A DNA stretch of 64,000 bases from Enterobacter cloacae subsp. cloacae ATCC 13047 (GCF_000025565.1 NC_014121.1:186001-250000), one strand, 5' to 3'. Shown: positions 18,737 through 28,084, counted from the first letter of the stretch. Notes: generated from the sequence alone by a model not told the origin. Program-made: numbers and translations.

Positions 18737-19724
18737 CGAAGCGGCGGGTGTCTAGCTTCTGTAGCAGCATCGACAGCAACAGGCTCACGACCAGTGTGAC
18801 GGAGAAAATCCAGACGATATCCAGCACTGGCCAGCTTTTGAGTTCAACGCCTCTCGTGCGTAGTGCGTGGATCACCAGCGCGTGAAAACCATAAATCCCC
18901 AGCGAGTGCCGCGAGATAAAACCCAGCACGGGAAGAGGGCGCGCGTTCAGGGTGTTTTTAACGAGCGTCAGCAGGGAAACGGCACAAATGAAGACCATCG
19001 GCCCGCAGTACAGGTACCATGTATCGGCAAAATTGCCGCGCCATTGCAGCTCATGCAGCGTCCCGCGTGAAATGATAATCACCCCGATGATAAACAACGC
19101 GCCACATAGCCAGCTGATACCCCGCTTTTGGGTATCCATCATCCCGATGGCGCGCCCCAGCATGCCGTAGAGCACGTAGTAAAACGTATCGCCATTGATG
19201 TAGAGGTTTACCGGTAGCCACTCAAAACCGTCGATTTTCTGTGAGACGGTATTCGGATTGGCGATGATTCCTATCACCACCATCAGCGCCAGAAGCATCT
19301 TTCCGCTGACGTTTTTTACCTGAATCAACGGTGATACCAGGTAGATAACGATAATGGCGAAGAAAAACCACAGGTGGTAAAACACCGGCTTTTGCAGCAG
19401 ATATTTGAGTGACAGGCCGGGGCTAATGGAGGTAAACAGCGTGATGTAAATCAGCGCGACGGCGCTATAAAACCCGAGACACGCGGCGATACGAATAAAA
19501 TGTCGCGGTTGTGCGCTACGCTCGCCAAAAAAGAGAAAGCCGGAAATCATAAAGAACAGCGGAACGCTGACACGCGACGCGGAGTTGAGAATATTCGCGA
19601 CATCCCAGTTAACAGGGCTGATACTGTGTGCGTTCGTAACATACCAGGTCGTCGTGTGGATCATCACCACCATCAGACACGCTATTCCTCGCAGATTATC
19701 AATCCAGCTAATTTTTGACTGCAT
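18729..19724 (-). CDS. wecH: Enterobacterial common antigen O-acetyltransferase WecH
   Basis: WecH adds O-acetyl groups to GlcNAc residues of enterobacterial common antigen. It is an acyltransferase-3 family integral membrane protein of 331 residues, the same as E. coli WecH (YiaH), with about ten hydrophobic segments. The N-terminal [22 protein letters not shown] contains the conserved family histidine. The gene is convergent with the GlxA-type regulator and overlaps it by 8 bases, so no terminator separates them. Confidence 0.95.
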   Translation of the reverse strand: MQSKISWIDNLRGIACLMVVMIHTTTWYVTNAHSISPVNWDVANILNSASRVSVPLFFMISGFLFFGERSAQPRHFIRIAACLGFYSAVALIYITLFTSISPGLSLKYLLQKPVFYHLWFFFAIIVIYLVSPLIQVKNVSGKMLLALMVVIGIIANPNTVSQKIDGFEWLPVNLYINGDTFYYVLYGMLGRAIGMMDTQKRGISWLCGALFIIGVIIISRGTLHELQWRGNFADTWYLYCGPMVFICAVSLLTLVKNTLNARPLPVLGFISRHSLGIYGFHALVIHALRTRGVELKSWPVLDIVWIFSVTLVVSLLLSMLLQKLDTRRFVS

Positions 19725-19813
19725 CAGTTCCTCTTTTTCCCTGTAAATAGAGTGTGACTGCTATTGTGTAAAAGTCTTTCCTTGGAAAAATCTGAGTTTT
19801 ATAACGCGGACTT

Positions 19814-19847
19814 GTCTGGCCATCGCGAGATTCGCAGAATGCCAGAC
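19814..19847. other. Inverted repeat in the wecH-ysaB intergenic region
   Basis: GTCTGGC at 19814-19820 and GCCAGAC at 19841-19847 are perfect inverted arms 20 bases apart, between the divergent wecH and ysaB starts. It may be an operator; no regulator is assigned. Confidence 0.3.
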
Positions 19848-19907
19848 CGTAATCTATAAAAGCTTTGCTACTAAAAATAACAGCCACTGACCGGGTCGGT
19901 AATAAAA

Positions 19908-20213
19908 ATGATGATGAAGCGTGTGGGGTCACTCTTTCTGCTGGTGGTACTGGCCGGATGCAGTACGCCTCAGGAAGCACCTGCGCAAAAAGCGCAGCAG
20001 GGCAAAATGAGCCCGGAACGTTCGTTGAATATGGAACAGTTGTGTAAAGATCAGGCGGCTCACCGCTATAACCTGGATACCCAGAAAATTGATGTCACCG
20101 GCTCTGAGCGTTTTCAGGGCAGCTATGAGCTTCGGGGCCATACCTCTCGTAAAGAGGGCTTTGTCTGCTCGTTTGATGCGGACGGCCAGTTTTTACATCT
20201 CTCCATGCGCTAA
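19908..20213 (+). CDS. ysaB: Putative lipoprotein YsaB
   Basis: YsaB is a small conserved enterobacterial lipoprotein of unknown function. The 101-residue protein starts with a lysine-containing signal sequence and the lipobox LVVLAGC at about residues 12-18, so the mature protein begins at the lipidated cysteine. The segment from LNMEQLCKDQAA to the C-terminus SFDADGQFLHLSMR matches E. coli YsaB. The gene is divergent from wecH and sits ahead of glyQ. Confidence 0.88.
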   Translation: MMMKRVGSLFLLVVLAGCSTPQEAPAQKAQQGKMSPERSLNMEQLCKDQAAHRYNLDTQKIDVTGSERFQGSYELRGHTSRKEGFVCSFDADGQFLHLSMR

Positions 20214-20231
20214 TCTGCTCGCATAATCGAC

Positions 20232-20257
20232 AGCCAGACGCTCGCCGCGTTCTGGCT
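20232..20257 (+). terminator. Weak terminator-like hairpin after ysaB
   Basis: AGCCAGACGC and GCGTTCTGGCT form a near-perfect stem with one bulge shortly after the ysaB stop. No T run follows, so termination is uncertain. Confidence 0.3.
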
Positions 20258-20373
20258 CGAACGCTTATTTCCCAATTTTCCCTAAACAACCCCGTTTCGT
20301 ACTGTATATCTTGCAGCCAGCGGGTATACTGGTCCCTTCCATTTAAAACCACACGTATCCAGCACGAAATACT

Positions 20374-21285
20374 ATGCAAAAGTTTGATACCAAGACCTTC
20401 CAGGGCCTGATCCTGACCTTACAGGATTACTGGGCTCGCCAGGGCTGCACCATTGTTCAACCTTTGGACATGGAAGTCGGCGCAGGCACCTCACACCCGA
20501 TGACCAGCTTACGCGCGTTGGGGCCAGAGCCAATGGCAACTGCTTATGTGCAGCCTTCCCGTCGTCCGACCGATGGCCGTTACGGCGAAAACCCAAACCG
20601 TCTGCAGCACTACTATCAGTTCCAGGTGGTCATTAAGCCATCGCCAGACAATATTCAGGAACTGTACCTTGGGTCACTGAAAGAGCTGGGTATGGATCCG
20701 ACCATTCACGACATTCGTTTCGTGGAAGATAACTGGGAAAACCCAACGCTGGGTGCCTGGGGTCTGGGTTGGGAAGTGTGGCTGAACGGCATGGAAGTGA
20801 CCCAGTTTACCTACTTCCAGCAGGTTGGCGGTCTGGAATGTAAGCCGATCACCGGTGAAATCACCTATGGTCTGGAACGTCTGGCAATGTACATTCAGGG
20901 CGTAGACAGCGTTTACGACCTGGTCTGGAGCGACGGCCCGCTGGGTAAAACCACTTACGGCGACGTGTTCCATCAGAACGAAGTGGAACAATCCACCTAT
21001 AACTTCGAATACGCGGACGTGGACTTCCTGTTCACCTGCTTCGAGCAGTACGAGAAAGAAGCGCAGCAACTGCTGGCGCTAGAGACTCCGCTGCCGCTGC
21101 CTGCCTACGAGCGTATTCTGAAGGCCGCCCACAGCTTCAACCTGCTGGACGCCCGCAAAGCGATCTCCGTGACTGAACGTCAGCGCTACATTCTGCGTAT
21201 TCGTACCCTGACCAAAGCCGTTGCAGAAGCTTACTATGCGTCCCGTGAAGCCCTTGGCTTCCCGATGTGCAACCGAAACAAATAA
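20374..21285 (+). CDS. glyQ: Glycyl-tRNA synthetase alpha subunit GlyQ
   Basis: GlyQ is the catalytic subunit of the alpha2-beta2 glycyl-tRNA synthetase and carries the class II active site for glycyl-adenylate formation. It has 303 residues, as in E. coli; motif regions include [16 protein letters not shown] and [32 protein letters not shown] -10-like box at 20325-20330 lies about 44 bases upstream, but its -35 is poor. The gene is followed after 9 bases by glyS. Confidence 0.98.
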   Translation: MQKFDTKTFQGLILTLQDYWARQGCTIVQPLDMEVGAGTSHPMTSLRALGPEPMATAYVQPSRRPTDGRYGENPNRLQHYYQFQVVIKPSPDNIQELYLGSLKELGMDPTIHDIRFVEDNWENPTLGAWGLGWEVWLNGMEVTQFTYFQQVGGLECKPITGEITYGLERLAMYIQGVDSVYDLVWSDGPLGKTTYGDVFHQNEVEQSTYNFEYADVDFLFTCFEQYEKEAQQLLALETPLPLPAYERILKAAHSFNLLDARKAISVTERQRYILRIRTLTKAVAEAYYASREALGFPMCNRNK

Positions 21286-21294
21286 GAGGCGGCC

Positions 21295-23364
21295 ATGTCT
21301 GAGAAAACTTTCCTGGTGGAAATTGGCACCGAAGAGCTGCCACCAAAAGCCCTGCGCAGCCTGGCTGAATCTTTTGCTGCGAACGTGACTGCCGAGCTGG
21401 ATAACGCTGGCCTGGCGCACGGTAAAATTGAGTGGTTTGCTGCTCCGCGTCGTCTGGCGCTGAAGGTGGCAAATCTGGCGGCGTCTCAGCCGGATCGTGA
21501 AGTGGAAAAACGTGGCCCGGCGATTGCCCAGGCGTTCGATGCGGAAGGCAAGCCAAGCAAAGCGGCAGAAGGCTGGGCGCGTGGTTGCGGTATTACCGTT
21601 GACCAGGCCGAGCGTCTGACCACTGACAAAGGCGAATGGCTGCTGTATCGCGCTCACGTAAAAGGTGAACGCGCAGAAGCACTGCTGCCAAACATGATCG
21701 CCACTTCGCTGGCTAAGCTGCCCATTCCTAAGCTGATGCGCTGGGGCGCGTCCGACGTACACTTCGTGCGTCCGGTACACACCGTGACCCTGCTGCTGGG
21801 CGACACCGTTATTCCGGCGACCATTCTGGGCGTGGCGTCCGATCGCGTCATTCGCGGCCACCGCTTTATGGGCGAGCCAGAGTTCACCATCGACAATGCC
21901 GACCAGTATCCGCAGATCCTGCTGGAGCGCGGTAAAGTCATTGCTGACTACGAACAGCGTAAAGCCAAAATTAAAGCGGACGCAGAAGAAGCGGCGCGCA
22001 AGATTGGCGGTAACGCTGACCTGAGCGACAGCCTGCTGGAAGAAGTCACCTCGCTGGTGGAATGGCCGGTTGTGCTGACCGCGAAGTTTGAAGAGAAATT
22101 CCTCGCGGTTCCGGCAGAAGCGCTGGTATACACCATGAAGGGTGACCAGAAATACTTCCCGGTTTATGCCAACGACGGCAAGCTGCTGCCAAACTTTATC
22201 TTCGTGGCGAACATCGAATCGAAAGATCCGCAGCAGATTATCTCCGGTAACGAGAAAGTGGTGCGTCCACGTCTGGCGGATGCGGAGTTCTTCTTCAATA
22301 CCGACCGTAAAAAACGTCTGGAAGATAACCTGCCGCGCCTGCAGACCGTGCTGTTCCAGCAGCAGCTGGGTACGCTGCGCGACAAGACCGACCGTATCGC
22401 GGAGCTGTCCGGCTGGATCGCCCGTGAAATCGGCGCGGACGTTAACCATGCCACCCGTGCGGGTCTGCTCTCCAAGTGCGACCTGATGACCAACATGGTG
22501 TTCGAGTTTACCGACACCCAGGGCGTTATGGGCATGCACTACGCGCGTCACGATGGCGAAGCGGAAGATGTGGCGGTCGCCCTGAACGAACAGTATCAGC
22601 CGCGCTTTGCAGGCGATGAACTGCCGTCTAACCCGGTTGCCTGTGCGGTCGCGATTGCCGATAAAATGGATACCCTGGCGGGGATCTTCGGTATCGGCCA
22701 GCATCCAAAAGGCGACAAAGACCCGTTCGCGCTGCGTCGTGCGGCGCTGGGCGTGTTGCGTATCATCGTTGAGAAGAACCTGAACCTCGATCTGCAGACT
22801 CTGACTGAAGAAGCGGTGCGTCTGTACGGTGACAAGCTGACCAATGCCAACGTGGTGGATGACGTGATCGACTTTATGCTCGGTCGCTTCCGCGCGTGGT
22901 ATCAGGACGAAGGTTACACCGTGGATACCATTCAGGCGGTGCTGGCGCGTCGTCCAACGCGTCCGGCTGACTTCGATGCGCGTATGAAGGCGGTTTCTCA
23001 CTTCCGTACGCTGGAAGCGGCATCTGCCCTGGCGGCGGCGAACAAGCGTGTCTCCAACATTCTGGCGAAATCTGACGAAACGCTGAACGAGCGTGTGAAC
23101 GCCGCGACGCTGAAAGAGCCGGAAGAGATCGCCCTGGCGATGCAGGTTGTGGTGCTGCGTGACAAGCTGGAGCCATACTTCGCAGAAGGCCGTTATCAGG
23201 AAGCGCTGGTAGAACTGGCGGAACTGCGTGACGTTATCGACGCCTTCTTCGAAAAAGTGATGGTCAACGTGGAAGATAAAGATCTGCGTATTAACCGTCT
23301 CTCTATGCTCGAAAAACTGCGTGAGCTGTTCCTGCGCGTGGCGGATATCTCGCTGCTGCAGTAA
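21295..23364 (+). CDS. glyS: Glycyl-tRNA synthetase beta subunit GlyS
   Basis: GlyS is the tRNA-binding and regulatory subunit of glycyl-tRNA synthetase, with a C-terminal anticodon-binding domain like that of ArgRS. It has 689 residues, as in E. coli, beginning [21 protein letters not shown]. It is cotranscribed with glyQ (9-base gap preceded by GAGG) and ends at a strong terminator. Confidence 0.98.
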   Translation: MSEKTFLVEIGTEELPPKALRSLAESFAANVTAELDNAGLAHGKIEWFAAPRRLALKVANLAASQPDREVEKRGPAIAQAFDAEGKPSKAAEGWARGCGITVDQAERLTTDKGEWLLYRAHVKGERAEALLPNMIATSLAKLPIPKLMRWGASDVHFVRPVHTVTLLLGDTVIPATILGVASDRVIRGHRFMGEPEFTIDNADQYPQILLERGKVIADYEQRKAKIKADAEEAARKIGGNADLSDSLLEEVTSLVEWPVVLTAKFEEKFLAVPAEALVYTMKGDQKYFPVYANDGKLLPNFIFVANIESKDPQQIISGNEKVVRPRLADAEFFFNTDRKKRLEDNLPRLQTVLFQQQLGTLRDKTDRIAELSGWIAREIGADVNHATRAGLLSKCDLMTNMVFEFTDTQGVMGMHYARHDGEAEDVAVALNEQYQPRFAGDELPSNPVACAVAIADKMDTLAGIFGIGQHPKGDKDPFALRRAALGVLRIIVEKNLNLDLQTLTEEAVRLYGDKLTNANVVDDVIDFMLGRFRAWYQDEGYTVDTIQAVLARRPTRPADFDARMKAVSHFRTLEAASALAAANKRVSNILAKSDETLNERVNAATLKEPEEIALAMQVVVLRDKLEPYFAEGRYQEALVELAELRDVIDAFFEKVMVNVEDKDLRINRLSMLEKLRELFLRVADISLLQ

Positions 23365-23390
23365 TGTGCCCGCCGGGCATGTACAGGCTA

Positions 23391-23416
23391 AAAACCCGCT
23401 TCGGCGGGTTTTTTTA
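23391..23416 (+). terminator. Rho-independent terminator after glyS
   Basis: AAAACCCGC-TTC-GGCGGGTTTTTTT is a short GC-rich stem with a T7 run, 27 bases past the glyS stop. Confidence 0.93.
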
Positions 23417-23440
23417 TGGCGTGCGGGTGAAAATTTAATC

Positions 23441-23470
23441 TTGAAATGGTCAACATATTACCGCTATCCT
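23441..23470 (+). promoter_or_regulatory. Putative promoter of the ABC-F gene
   Basis: TTGAAA (23441-23446) and TATCCT (23465-23470) are 18 bases apart, just after the glyS terminator. The predicted start near 23477 leaves a leader of about 120 bases before the ABC-F start codon. Confidence 0.5.
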
Positions 23471-23510
23471 TATCGGCGTTAACTTTCTCCCTCAGGAGCG
23501 CATTCCGAAA

Positions 23511-23548
23511 ATGAACAAACACGACTGATGAATTTCGATCCTTGCTAA
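23511..23548 (+). other. Two tandem mini-ORFs in the ABC-F leader
   Basis: An ATG at 23511 opens a five-codon frame (MNKHD) that ends in TGA at 23526-23528. A second ATG overlaps that stop (TGATG) and opens a six-codon frame (MNFDPC) ending in TAA at 23548. AGGAG lies 12 bases before the first ATG. A perfect palindrome ACGCGATCGCGT follows directly. The arrangement resembles a leader-peptide attenuator, which is known for some ABC-F genes; translation of these frames is not proven. Confidence 0.35.
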
Positions 23549-23596
23549 ACGCGATCGCGTCGGCAGGGGATGTTTTGATTTCATTCAGGAGTGCTT

Positions 23597-25216
23597 ATGG
23601 CTCATTTTGCGCAGTCCCCTTCTTTTATTTTGCATCAGGTCACCTGTCAGTTTGCGACGGGCAATATTCTTTTTGGCCCGCTGAACCTCTCTCTGGAGAC
23701 ATCCCTGTGTGCGCTCGTTGGTCGTAATGGCAGCGGGAAAACGCGTCTGCTGCGCATGCTGGCGGGGCTGGATGAACCTGCCAGTGGTCATATTGAGCGT
23801 TTTGCCTCACATGTCTATGTGGCACAACAGCAGGATATCTCCCCACAGACAACGCTTGCTGAACTGCTTGGTTATGACGCGATTTTTGCAGCGCGTAAGC
23901 GCATCGATCGCGGCGATTACCAGCCTGACGATCTGGAGATGCTCGACGGCTACTGGGATTTAGCAGAACGCCTGAACGAGGCGTTTCTCCAGGCGAAACT
24001 GCCACCGTTTGACCCCGATAAACCTGCCGCCGAATTCAGCGGTGGCGAGCGGATCCGTGCCCTGTTGTGCGGTGCATTTACGGCTGAGGCGGATTTCCTG
24101 TTGCTGGATGAACCCACCAACCATCTGGATCGACAAGGCCGGGCGTGGTTTTACGACCAGTTGCGCCGTTATCAGGGCGGCGTGCTGGTTGCCTCTCACG
24201 ATCGTGAGTTACTGGCGCAGGTGCCACGTATTCTTGAGCTGAGCCCCTCCGGGCTGCGCAGCTACGGCGGCAATTATGCAGACTATAAACAGCAACGGGA
24301 TGCCGAACAGCAGGCTGCCCGCGCGGCGCTGGAGCATGCGGCAACGGAGCGCAAACGCACCCGCGCGCGAATGCAAAAAGAGCATGATGACAGCCAGCGG
24401 CGTTCGGCGAAGACCATACGCACGGTCGATACCCTGAATATCGCGTCGTTTGAGCGGGTCAAATATAAAGCGGCGGCAAAAGAGCGTATCGGCTCGTGGA
24501 AAAAACAGCACAGCGATCAAAACGATGTGCTGAATGCCGCGGTAAACAAGGCGCGGGAACGGGTTGAAGAAGACGCCCCGATCATGTTTACCCTGCCGGG
24601 AAGCCAGATTGCTGAGGGAAAACAGGTGCTGGTGCTGGAGGAACTGCAATTGCCGCATGTCTCACTTCCGCCAATGAACTGGCGGATGGACGGCCCGATG
24701 CGCGTGGCGCTCAGGGGGCCCAATGGCTGCGGTAAATCAACGCTGTTAAAAGTCATCCTCGGTGAAACCGCACCCCGTGCAGGCAGTTGTAAGGTATCGG
24801 TGACGTGTGCGTATCTCGATCAGCACCTGTCGCAGCTGGATCTGACGCAGTCGGTTATGGCACATCTCAATCTGAGCAATACGCCGCTGGAAGAGGGGAC
24901 GCTGCGCACCCGCCTGGCACAGCTTCAACTGGGGGCGGATAAAGTCTCACTGCCGCTGGCAGAGTTGAGCGGAGGTGAGCGTCTGAAAGCCGCCCTGGCC
25001 TGCGTGTTGTGGCGCGAGCACGCCACGCAGCTTTTACTGCTTGATGAACCGACCAACCATCTGGACCTGGCATCGGTCCAGGCGATTGAAGCGGCGCTGG
25101 CCGGTTTCCCCGGAGCACTGCTGGTGGTGTCCCATGATGAAAGCTTTCTGCAAGGGTTGGCGTTAACGCATGAACTGGTGTGGGAGGAGACGGGCTGGCA
25201 TTGTGAAGGCCTTTAA
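23597..25216 (+). CDS. ABC-F family ATPase
   Basis: This 539-residue protein has two ABC nucleotide-binding domains and no membrane segments, the mark of the ABC-F class, which acts on ribosomes (translation factors such as EttA, or antibiotic-resistance factors). Domain 1 shows GRNGSGKT, EFSGGERIRALL and LLLDEPTNHLD; domain 2 shows GPNGCGKST, ELSGGERLKAAL and LLLDEPTNHLD. The charged linker (about residues 225-305, rich in Arg, Lys and Glu) is the P-site tRNA interaction motif region. It differs from Uup, EttA, YbiT and YheS as I remember them, so it is an additional paralogue. The start at 23597 has AGGAG 5 bases upstream. In K-12, hokA and insertion sequences lie here. Confidence 0.88.
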   Translation: MAHFAQSPSFILHQVTCQFATGNILFGPLNLSLETSLCALVGRNGSGKTRLLRMLAGLDEPASGHIERFASHVYVAQQQDISPQTTLAELLGYDAIFAARKRIDRGDYQPDDLEMLDGYWDLAERLNEAFLQAKLPPFDPDKPAAEFSGGERIRALLCGAFTAEADFLLLDEPTNHLDRQGRAWFYDQLRRYQGGVLVASHDRELLAQVPRILELSPSGLRSYGGNYADYKQQRDAEQQAARAALEHAATERKRTRARMQKEHDDSQRRSAKTIRTVDTLNIASFERVKYKAAAKERIGSWKKQHSDQNDVLNAAVNKARERVEEDAPIMFTLPGSQIAEGKQVLVLEELQLPHVSLPPMNWRMDGPMRVALRGPNGCGKSTLLKVILGETAPRAGSCKVSVTCAYLDQHLSQLDLTQSVMAHLNLSNTPLEEGTLRTRLAQLQLGADKVSLPLAELSGGERLKAALACVLWREHATQLLLLDEPTNHLDLASVQAIEAALAGFPGALLVVSHDESFLQGLALTHELVWEETGWHCEGL

Positions 25217-25221
25217 AACAT

Positions 25222-25245
25222 AAACCCCCGCAAAGGCGGGGGCGG
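25222..25245. terminator. Hairpin terminator between the ABC-F gene and yiaG
   Basis: ACCCCCGC-AAAG-GCGGGGG forms a strong stem between convergent genes. On the minus strand TTTATGTTTT follows, so it best fits yiaG termination; the plus strand lacks a T run. Confidence 0.7.
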
Positions 25246-25262
25246 TAATTCACGGTACTGCA

Positions 25263-25550
25263 TCACGCTATCTGTTTGCTGAGTGCAGGGTTGGCCTGAA
25301 TCAGGCGCATCAGCTTTAACTCGGTTGGCGTGGGTTTCTCTCGTTTCGACTCCCACTCCAGCACCATCGCTACGCTGACACCCATCGCTCTGGCGAATTC
25401 ATCTGTTTTTAAACCTGTCCCTTTGCGCAATTGCTCATATTCTGTAAAGGGATTGGATTTCTGTTGCAGGGTCACTGTCTGCGGTACATCTTTAAAAATA
25501 ATCTGTTCCAGGCTGCTCAGCAGCTCAAACTCAGGATCTTTATATTCCAT
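25263..25550 (-). CDS. yiaG: Putative HTH-type regulator YiaG
   Basis: YiaG is a 95-residue conserved protein with a C-terminal Cro/C1-type helix-turn-helix (LRKGTGLKTDEFARAMGVSVAMVLEWESKREKPT, about residues 41-75). It resembles antitoxins of HigA/MqsA type, but no toxin gene is adjacent. Its targets are unknown. The length and ends match E. coli YiaG (96 aa). It is divergent from yiaF across a 331-base gap. Confidence 0.9.
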   Translation of the reverse strand: MEYKDPEFELLSSLEQIIFKDVPQTVTLQQKSNPFTEYEQLRKGTGLKTDEFARAMGVSVAMVLEWESKREKPTPTELKLMRLIQANPALSKQIA

Positions 25551-25881
25551 TGAGAACTCCTCTTAAATCACACACCGGGATCAAGAACATCAGAGAGCCC
25601 ATTAAGAATAGTCCCTAATACAAACGAAGGATCATCACGCTTGTGATTAATCGTGCGGTAACGATCGCTTTATCCGTTTCAGCTATGCGGATAGTTATGC
25701 TAATTACCTGATTAACCATATGTCGGCTTCGCCAGGTATTTTTTTGTAAAGAGTAAGAAATAAAATGGCAATAGCCGTTTTGCATGAAAAGAGTATCTTG
25801 CAGCGCTGACCTGGACTATCCTTGTCAGCGTTGGGCACGCGTGTGCCGATGTGCGCTTTTTTGGGTGAAAGGAGTAATGAA
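25551..25881. promoter_or_regulatory. yiaG-yiaF intergenic region with stacked inverted repeats
   Basis: The 331-base gap should hold the two divergent promoters, neither of which I can assign firmly. On the yiaF side CGCTGAC (25804-25810) and GTCAGCG (25824-25830) form one inverted repeat and GGCAC-GCGT-GTGCC (25834-25847) a second. A T6 run at 25857-25862 follows within the yiaF leader. Confidence 0.4.
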
Positions 25882-26592
25882 ATGGCGACAGGAAAGTCCT
25901 GCTCTCGCTGGTTTGCGCCTATTGCGGCGTTGTTGATGGTTGTTAGCCTGAGTGGGTGTTTTGATAAAGAAGGCGATCAGCGCAAAGCGTTTATCGATTT
26001 TCTGCAGAATACAGTGATGCGCAGCGGCGAGCGTTTGCCGACGCTGACTGCGGATCAGAAAAAACAGTTTGGCCCCTTCGTGTCTGATTACGCCATTCTG
26101 TATGGTTATTCACAGCAGGTAAGCCAGGCGATGGACTCCGGCATTCGTCCGGTTGTGGATAGCGTTAACGCCATCCGTGTCCCGCAGGATTATGTCACCC
26201 AACGTGAACCGCTTCGCCAGTCTAACGGTGCGCTCGGCGTGCTGAGCCAGCAATTGCAGAACGCGAAAATGCAGGCTGACGCGTCACGTTCCGCGTTGAA
26301 ACAGGGCGACGATCTCAAACCGGTCTTCGACAAAGTGTATGAGAAAGTGGTGACCAAACCTTCGGATGCCCTGCAACCGCTGATCCCCGCCGCGCAGATC
26401 TTCACGCAGCAGTTGGTTCAGGTAGGGGATTTTATCTCCCAGCAGGGGACGCAGGTGAGCTTTGTTGCCAACGGTATTCAGTTCCCAACCTCGCAGCAGG
26501 CGAGTCAGTACAATACGCTGATTGGGCCGCTGGCCTCTCAGCACCAGGCCTTTAGTCAGGCGTGGAGCGCAGCCGTCGCTGCCACAGAATAA
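25882..26592 (+). CDS. yiaF: DUF3053 lipoprotein YiaF
   Basis: YiaF is a conserved DUF3053 protein of unknown function. Starting at 25882, with AAAGGAG 7 bases upstream, it has 236 residues as in E. coli. An N-terminal signal with the lipobox LMVVSLSGC puts a lipidated cysteine near residue 26. The rest is largely helical and rich in Gln and Ala. The in-frame extension to 25822 has no initiation signal. It ends at a strong terminator. Confidence 0.92.
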   Translation: MATGKSCSRWFAPIAALLMVVSLSGCFDKEGDQRKAFIDFLQNTVMRSGERLPTLTADQKKQFGPFVSDYAILYGYSQQVSQAMDSGIRPVVDSVNAIRVPQDYVTQREPLRQSNGALGVLSQQLQNAKMQADASRSALKQGDDLKPVFDKVYEKVVTKPSDALQPLIPAAQIFTQQLVQVGDFISQQGTQVSFVANGIQFPTSQQASQYNTLIGPLASQHQAFSQAWSAAVAATE

Positions 26593-26597
26593 ACCGA

Positions 26598-26626
26598 AAA
26601 AACCCCGCTTCAGGCGGGGTTTTTTA
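26598..26626 (+). terminator. Rho-independent terminator after yiaF
   Basis: AAAAACCCCGC-TTCA-GGCGGGGTTTTTT gives a stable stem with a T run, 6 bases after the stop codon. Confidence 0.93.
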
Positions 26627-26645
26627 CTTATGACTAAAATAACGC

Positions 26646-26674
26646 TTGTCATTCCTCTACCACATCGGTATAAC
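26646..26674 (+). promoter_or_regulatory. cspA promoter
   Basis: TTGTCA (26646-26651) and TATAAC (26669-26674) are separated by exactly 17 bases, with one mismatch to consensus in each. The predicted start near 26681 gives a leader of about 157 bases, close to the 159 of E. coli cspA. Confidence 0.75.
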
Positions 26675-26681
26675 TGTTCGC

Positions 26682-26838
26682 GTCGGTTTGTTACACAGAC
26701 CTAAAGCAGTTTAGTAAAGCAGTCCAGATTGTTATCCATAGATACCCTTCGTAGTGACCCTTCCTTCATCGCTTAAAAATCTGTAACGCAACCCATCAAG
26801 CCGGAAGGCACAATATATTTGTTAATTAAGGTAATTCT
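26682..26838 (+). promoter_or_regulatory. cspA cold-shock 5' leader (RNA thermosensor)
   Basis: The leader aligns along its length with the E. coli cspA leader: a CAGACC-AAAGCAG block near the 5' end (cold-box region), GATACCCTTCGTAGTG in the middle, and GGAAGGCACA then TTAAGGTAAT before the start. In E. coli this leader refolds with temperature so that translation is efficient in the cold. The cold box itself is slightly altered (TTGTTACACAGACC). Confidence 0.8.
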
Positions 26839-27051
26839 ATGTCTGCTAAAATGACTGGTCTGGTAAAATGGTTCAACGCTGATAAAGGTTTCGGCTTCAT
26901 CACTCCTGACGATGGCTCTAAAGACGTGTTCGTACACTTCTCTGCTATCCAGAACGATGGCTACAAATCTCTGGACGAAGGTCAGAAAGTGTCCTTCACC
27001 ATCGAAAGCGGCGCTAAAGGCCCAGCAGCTGGTAACGTTGTAAGCCTGTAA
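26839..27051 (+). CDS. cspA: Major cold shock protein CspA
   Basis: CspA is a 70-residue cold-shock-domain RNA chaperone that melts mRNA structure at low temperature. The RNA-binding motifs KGFGFITP (RNP1) and VFVHF (RNP2) are intact, and only a few residues differ from E. coli CspA. AAGG precedes the ATG. In K-12 cspA lies between hokA and yiaG on the other strand; here it sits between yiaF and ghrB. Confidence 0.96.
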   Translation: MSAKMTGLVKWFNADKGFGFITPDDGSKDVFVHFSAIQNDGYKSLDEGQKVSFTIESGAKGPAAGNVVSL

Positions 27052-27078
27052 GCTTCCAACCCAGTAGCAAAGAATTTA

Positions 27079-27106
27079 AAAACCCGCCTTCTGGCGGGTT
27101 TTTTCG
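27079..27106 (+). terminator. Rho-independent terminator after cspA
   Basis: AAAACCCGCC-TTCT-GGCGGGTTTTTT is a strong stem with a T run. It lies just before the convergent ghrB stop, and the A run on the 5' side could let it work for ghrB too. Confidence 0.93.
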
Positions 27107-27109
27107 TTT

Positions 27110-28084
27110 CTACTGTTGGACCTGTGGATTGACGCAGTTTTTCTCCACGTTTCCGTTCAGCGCGGCGATCAGATTATCCACCGCGGTGGCCGCCATGTTG
27201 TAACGCGTCTCGTGCGTCGCAGAACCAATATGGGGCAGCGCGACCACGTTAGGCAGCGAAAGCAGCGGCGAATCCACCGGCAGCGGCTCCTGTTCAAACA
27301 CGTCCAGACCGGCCGCATGGATCTCACCGTTTTGTAGCGCCTCAATTAACGCCTTCTCATCCACGACCGGGCCACGACCCGCATTGATGAAAATGGCGGA
27401 TTTCTTCATCTTTGCAAACGCCGCTTTGCCAATCAGATGCCGGGTTTCGTCCGTCAGAGGCAGGATCAGACAGACAAAATCCGCTTCCTGCAACAGCGTA
27501 TCCAACTCGCAATAGCGGGCGTTGAAGCGTTCTTCGGCTTCGCTGTGATGGCGACGTGCGTTATACAGAATCGGCATGTTAAAACCGAAATGCGCACGCT
27601 GCGCCAGCGCCAGGCCGATCCGGCCCATGCCAACAATCCCCAGCGTTTTGCCATGAACATCCACACCGAACCAGTCCGGGCCGATGCTTTTTGTCCACTC
27701 GCCCGCTTTGACGCGCTCGGCCACCTCCACCACGCGGCGGGCAGTGCTGAGCATCAGCGCCATCAGCGTGTCGGCCACGGTCTCCGTCAGGGCATGTGGC
27801 GTATGCATCAGCAGAATGTTGCGCGCGTTGAGGGCGTCCACGTCAAAATTGTCGTAACCCACGGAAACGGTTGAGGTAGCACGAAGCTTCGGCATTTTTT
27901 CCAGCAACGCGACATCCACTTTTTCGCTTGAACCCAGCAGGCCTTCGGCTCGGGCGAACGCCCCGGCGTGTTGTGCCACCGTCTCCGGGCTTAGGTTCTT
28001 CACCTGCGTGACGGTGAAGTGTTCTTCCAGGCGTTTTTGCAGATCATCAGGCAGTGCTTTATACAAAATGACGGACGGCTTCAT
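27110..28084 (-). CDS. ghrB: 2-ketoaldonate/glyoxylate reductase GhrB, in the KguD position
   Basis: GhrB is a D-2-hydroxyacid dehydrogenase that reduces glyoxylate, hydroxypyruvate and 2-ketogluconate or its relatives with NADPH. It has 324 residues, as in E. coli. The Rossmann motif [14 protein letters not shown] lies near residues 147-160, and the catalytic Arg, Glu and His are in [17 protein letters not shown] and [11 protein letters not shown]. It follows the kguT-like gene by 26 bases on the same strand, occupying the place of kguD (2-keto-6-phosphogluconate reductase) in the Pseudomonas order kguE-K-T-D. Whether it also accepts the phosphorylated substrate is inference. Confidence 0.93.
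   Translation of the reverse strand: MKPSVILYKALPDDLQKRLEEHFTVTQVKNLSPETVAQHAGAFARAEGLLGSSEKVDVALLEKMPKLRATSTVSVGYDNFDVDALNARNILLMHTPHALTETVADTLMALMLSTARRVVEVAERVKAGEWTKSIGPDWFGVDVHGKTLGIVGMGRIGLALAQRAHFGFNMPILYNARRHHSEAEERFNARYCELDTLLQEADFVCLILPLTDETRHLIGKAAFAKMKKSAIFINAGRGPVVDEKALIEALQNGEIHAAGLDVFEQEPLPVDSPLLSLPNVVALPHIGSATHETRYNMAATAVDNLIAALNGNVEKNCVNPQVQQ

Noticed and set aside
21079..23001. A 640-codon open frame antisense to glyS
   Set aside because: It is an antisense shadow of GlyS with no family resemblance.
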